Positions 60,077 to 64,000 of a stretch of 64,000 nt of DNA are shown one piece after another. The stretch is from Sipunculus nudus (lineage: Eukaryota; Annelida; Sipuncula; Golfingiida; Sipunculidae). The stretch is from assembly GCA_026874595.1 (NCBI GenBank), contig CM049306.1, forward strand, positions 27,829,519 through 27,893,518, written 5' to 3'. Each line of letters starts with the position of its first letter. The first letter of the stretch is position 1. A program made the translations under genes and the position numbers. The notes beneath the pieces are model-generated. The model ran no database searches, had not been told where the DNA came from, and saw only the letters and a list, made by a program, of their open reading frames with translations.

Positions 60077-60496
60077 CTGTAAAGACAAAGCGGACTTAAT
60101 GGCAATCTGCTAGATGTTTAATATGACGATGAAAAAGCTCCTGCAACATCCTACACACACGGTGACATCAACAACCAATTATTTTCATATTCTTACTGAA
60201 ATTACTGATAGACACGCAGTTATGATAAATCTGCTAATTCAAAATGACAAAGTAGTCTTGCTGATCTTGCCTTTATGCAGCACAATTTACTGGTTACTTA
60301 ATGTTTTACACACAAATAAATCTATACAATGCCCGCATGCATTTTTAAGAAAACACTTGTTAACATCTGAATTCACCTGTAACAAGAGATAAATGAATAC
60401 ACATAAGATGGGTATTATGTAAATTTCTGAAGGATAGATCCACTGGTGTTCTCTTAAGCAATAGATCCATATTACTCTGACTATTTTACTCTTCTA

Positions 60497-60548
<52 letters not shown>

Positions 60549-61233
60549 TTTATGTAATAAGAAACTCAGATGTATACAAATCCTGCATAATGAATAAATC
60601 AAAATCATTTATGATACAAATCCTGCATAATGAATAAATCAAAATCATTTATGATACAAATCCTGCATAATGAATAAATCAAAATCATTTTTATAAATAC
60701 AGATTCAACAGAAATATAACATATCATAAATGATTTCACTATTTCCGGTCATGGTATTTTAATTAAAATAAATCATATCATGTATTCATGGAATGAAATC
60801 AGAAAATGACATAAGAGCAATCGTTAAGGTAATAATTAAAAGCAATATTTATTTAGTTCATCTTCCACAGCCACCTGAGTCAATATTACCACTAATGTGT
60901 ACACCTTGGTCACATGATTTTAATTAACATGACATGAGATAATTACTGCAAGAAAAGAGCTTTACCAGTGTAACCATGCAATCTTGTTCAACTGATATTT
61001 ACACAATTCTTGGTAAAAGTAACGGAACTGCAATTTCCTATGCAATCATTTATATTAGGTTGCAGTCAGTGCTTAAGTTACAATGTAAAAACAACATGGA
61101 AATCTAAATTGGTACATTCATTGTAATTCCACCAGTTTCAGGTATGAGAAAAATATAAGATTTTCAATTTTTCCCATGCACAGCAGGCCTGGATTGAATT
61201 TTGAACCTATCCCATAAGCATGACAATAGTTAC
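60077..61233 (-). other. Last PDZRN intron
   Basis: Intron between the last two PDZRN exons. It holds an (AT)n run near 60,500-60,545 and a three-copy 40-bp tandem repeat just beyond it. No coding signal is visible. Confidence 0.7.
60572..60691. repeat. 40-bp tandem repeat, 3 copies
   Basis: Three nearly identical consecutive copies of a unit containing tcctgcataatgaataaatc, next to an (AT)n microsatellite. They lie inside the last PDZRN intron. Confidence 0.9.
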
Positions 61234-61356
61234 CTGCTCCGAGCTCTCGTCATTGCGTGTACTCTCATCAGTTCTGCCTACACCACTGTCTTTCTCGTGC
61301 TTATGGGAATTCTCAGTCGTGGCAGTGTCAGTGGTCCCTCCTTCTTCATCATGTAC
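61234..61356 (-). CDS. PDZRN3: PDZRN3/4-like penultimate exon
   Basis: 41 codons in phase 0 between acceptor ttatgttggcag and donor CAG|GTAACT. It encodes the acidic linker ending in [19 protein letters not shown], a signature nearly invariant in PDZRN3/4 between PDZ2 and the tail. It joins in frame to EINEGECG of the terminal exon across a 1,157-bp intron. The frame is open further upstream (to 61500) but that part is intron. No further exon (PDZ2, PDZ1, RING) was recognised between 61,357 and 64,000. Confidence 0.9.
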
Positions 61357-64000
61357 CTGCCAACATAACAAGTGAGCCAATCGTTTTAGTCGCCAGGGAA
61401 ACAAGGGCATCATTCTGTCCCCACCTTGCTCAGATACTATATGTAGCCCCAACAATAAGGTATAGTGGTTTCTACACTTTTCTATTTGTGTGGCTGCCAC
61501 AGGCTCTCTGTAGATATGCCTGAGACACAGTGGTGTTTAATCAATCTGGAACTGTTACACCATACCAGAGGGTGATTTAATCCTGAAGGCCCAGATGCAT
61601 GGCTTTCCATCCTGCTCCGGTATTATGTGACACTGATCTTTTATATATTCCAGGACCTACTGATGCTGAATTGTCATGCCATGACAAACTCAAAATAGTT
61701 ACCCAGGCATCATCAATTCTTTTCAAACCAGTCACTGATAGCAGAAAATCCAATACCAACTGTTCAAGCTTGCTGGTTTAAACACCATTATGTGCATATG
61801 TGCTGGCCTTGTAATATATCCCTATGAATGGTGGAAGTCCACGGACTTGACTGAGGCATTAAGGAACCTCTAACAGGTGGTTTCAAATCATCATTCTCAC
61901 AGGAGTAATAATCCCGCCTAGTGGTTACTAAAAGCATATCCATTCTTTAAAGGTTATTCATGAGCTTTCTATGCTGCCTGAACAAGGTGTATTCTAGTGC
62001 TATAATACTCCATGGAAAATTAAGTGAATACATATCCATCACAGAGCAACGAAAAACCCAGGAAAAAGTGTCACATCTAAAAAACATTCTCCGTATGCTG
62101 GAATTATAATCCAAAGATCTGCCGATGAGCATTTTCTTGAATCCCTGTTTGTCATTCCTGACCAGTCCTGTGGCTTAATTCATCATTTGCCCACAAGGTA
62201 CAATTGTTAATTCTGAATACAGACCTTTTCAGCAACAAAACAACAAGCATCAAAATTTAAAACTCTTCATTATAACACAATGATGCCACCACTCCAACTA
62301 TAGTATAAACCTCCAGGAACCATAAAACATATAAAGCTATGACAAAGCTAGCTGTGCTGTCTGTTTTTACAGCAGCAGCATGAATGCTGTTGTTGGGTTG
62401 CAGAGCAGCAGAGGATTTTTATGCTATCCTATACAGGCTTCATGCTTCAGCATCATGTCACAGCAAGACTGGCCATGCCAGGGCAGTCAGCAGTGGTTTG
62501 CTGGAGGCACAGAAAACCCCAAAAAGCTCCAGCACAAATATGTGAAACCCGAATCAGGCATCAGCTGTGGAGACACATAACTACTACAAATCCAATCGGT
62601 TAGCTCCGATACAGCAGACCTGTCAAACACCAGGCTGGTCACAGACAGACATGGCCTTGTATTATACTCCATTCCTGAAGCCTGAGTTAATGACTGCTTC
62701 GGAACCTGATACAACACCAAAGGGATGGAGCTGCTATACCGCTCACAACCTCAGTCCCTCACAGGTGTACTTAGTGGCAGGTGAACATATAGACAAGCTC
62801 AAAACATCCCCGGACATCTTGACTGTCCCAGAATTTACAGACAGACAAGGAGGGCGGGGGCTCAGGATTTGGCTCTGAGACTATGTTAACATCCAGGACA
62901 TGAACTGCAGAAGCTTGGAATGCTGTGACCAGTCAAGTATAAGATACATGGCCATTGCTGAAGGCTGTATCTAAACGTGTAGGCTGTGTTGTAAAAATAA
63001 GATTCATCAACTATAGTAAGATTATAATCTTACCACAGAACAGTTAGCACTTCAGGTATGTTCAATCATGTGTGATGTCATATGTGTAAGTTTCTTATAT
63101 TAAATTTGTAAAACCGATGTACAAAAACAAGGGCAGGTACCCTTCTATATTTATACAATACCACTCTTGGCCAATTTGTCAAAAATCTCCTGACATATTA
63201 CTTAAAGTTTTTATCCCATATAGAATGGCTGAGATATTGTGTTAAACAAAACCCCTCTACCAATCAGGATTACCCTATAATCTGTAATGGTAAATTCTCA
63301 CACCAATTTTCCCAAGTATTTCCTCAAATATGGAAATATATCCAAGTTAAAAGAGTTTAAGATAAGCCCGCTTGTATGACAATGATATATCAGATTATAA
63401 ACTATTATACATAATTACAACATAAACATTAAAAGATAAATAAGTGAAATAATCATACAAAAATAATTCAAGAAGGGATTCTGAAAGACAAAAATATTTA
63501 ATGTCTATTTCATTTGAACCATAAAGCTCTAAAACTATGAAACAACTGATGATCAAGAACAAGCTTTACGGTTAAATAGAGGTACACCATGTCACTGTAT
63601 GTTGTAAATCCCAACCATTACTATCTAGTGAGCCTCCGTTATAAGAATTCCTACAGTCGTGTTTTCCCAACTCTGGTTAAAAAAGACTGGATATGCCCCC
63701 ATCTTTCCCAAAATTAACCTCATGCATAAAACTACTTTTCCTTGTTTCGGTAGTTTCACTAACTTCTCAAAGGAGAAAAAATAGGCAGTGAAAAAGGAGT
63801 TTGCAAGGCTTCGTCTAGACTTGTAATTAAGTATTTATAGAAGCCTTCTCTGCCAATTAACTAGACAGGCTTCTGGGTAAATGGCTGCCAGGAAAACAGC
63901 TCTTTCCCTGTGCTACTGTGGCAAGGTTTGAGCCTTTCAAAGGCTGCTTTCATCAAAGGCGAATGCCCCTGTTTCCCAGCTCACTGTCAGCCACTTAGCT
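61357..64000 (-). other. PDZRN upstream intron, no gene recognised
   Basis: Presumed intron of PDZRN continuing past the right edge. 62,380-62,880 is richer in GC with several overlapping open frames on both strands, but none shows a known domain or paired splice sites. The rest is AT-rich. Confidence 0.5.

Noticed and set aside
1-64000. CRISPR-like arrays or prokaryotic operons
   Set aside because: Tandem repeats here have no unique spacers, and genes are split by introns; the window is eukaryotic.

Overview
This is a eukaryotic, AT-rich, repeat-dense window, most likely from a lophotrochozoan and probably a mollusc (bivalve-like). The evidence is split genes with GT-AG introns, animal-specific protein families, many AT microsatellites, and a mixture of long-TIR, hAT-like, TTAA-type, Helitron-like, LINE and SINE sequences. 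No prokaryotic gene organisation is present. The species call is inference.

Two protein genes are firmly supported. (1) A complete ABHD6-like monoacylglycerol lipase lies on the + strand, with eight coding exons from 22,585 to 41,341. They join in phase into 320 residues with an intact HGF oxyanion loop, the GTSLGG nucleophile (Ser148), Asp270 and His299, plus one N-terminal membrane segment. (2) The 3' end of a PDZRN3/PDZRN4 (LNX3/LNX4) gene lies on the - strand: the terminal exon 60,076-58,514 and the preceding exon 61,356-61,234. The RING and PDZ exons would lie beyond the right edge or were not found. The two genes converge tail to tail across about 17 kb.

Layout. 1-6,150 is non-coding with small inverted-repeat elements, and has a promoter-like cluster (CArG, CCAAT, CRE) near 1,048-1,126 followed by a perfect splice donor. 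6,154-10,087 is a foldback-type element with about 430-530 bp terminal inverted repeats built from short modules; its interior holds an 86-bp tandem array and, on the - strand, a small gene-like unit (TATA box, two possible introns, poly(A) signal) encoding the C-terminal half of a NADAR (formerly DUF1768) ADP-ribose glycosidase domain. 10,088-22,580 is non-coding with MITEs and a Helitron-like element. 22,585-41,341 is ABHD6; its introns hold a Mutator-transposase-like exon, a decayed LINE, a hAT-like element, a SINE nested in a Helitron-like element, and a half-site-rich tandem array. 41,342-58,500 is intergenic, with a 41-bp minisatellite of about 36 copies, a 68-bp-arm palindrome, and a 3-kb Helitron-like element that carries a tandem array dense in AGGTCA nuclear-receptor half-sites. 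58,514-64,000 is PDZRN.

The most unusual features are the NADAR-bearing foldback element and the transposon-borne arrays of nuclear-receptor-like half-sites. All family names come from reading motifs by eye. No search was run, and boundaries of repeats are approximate.
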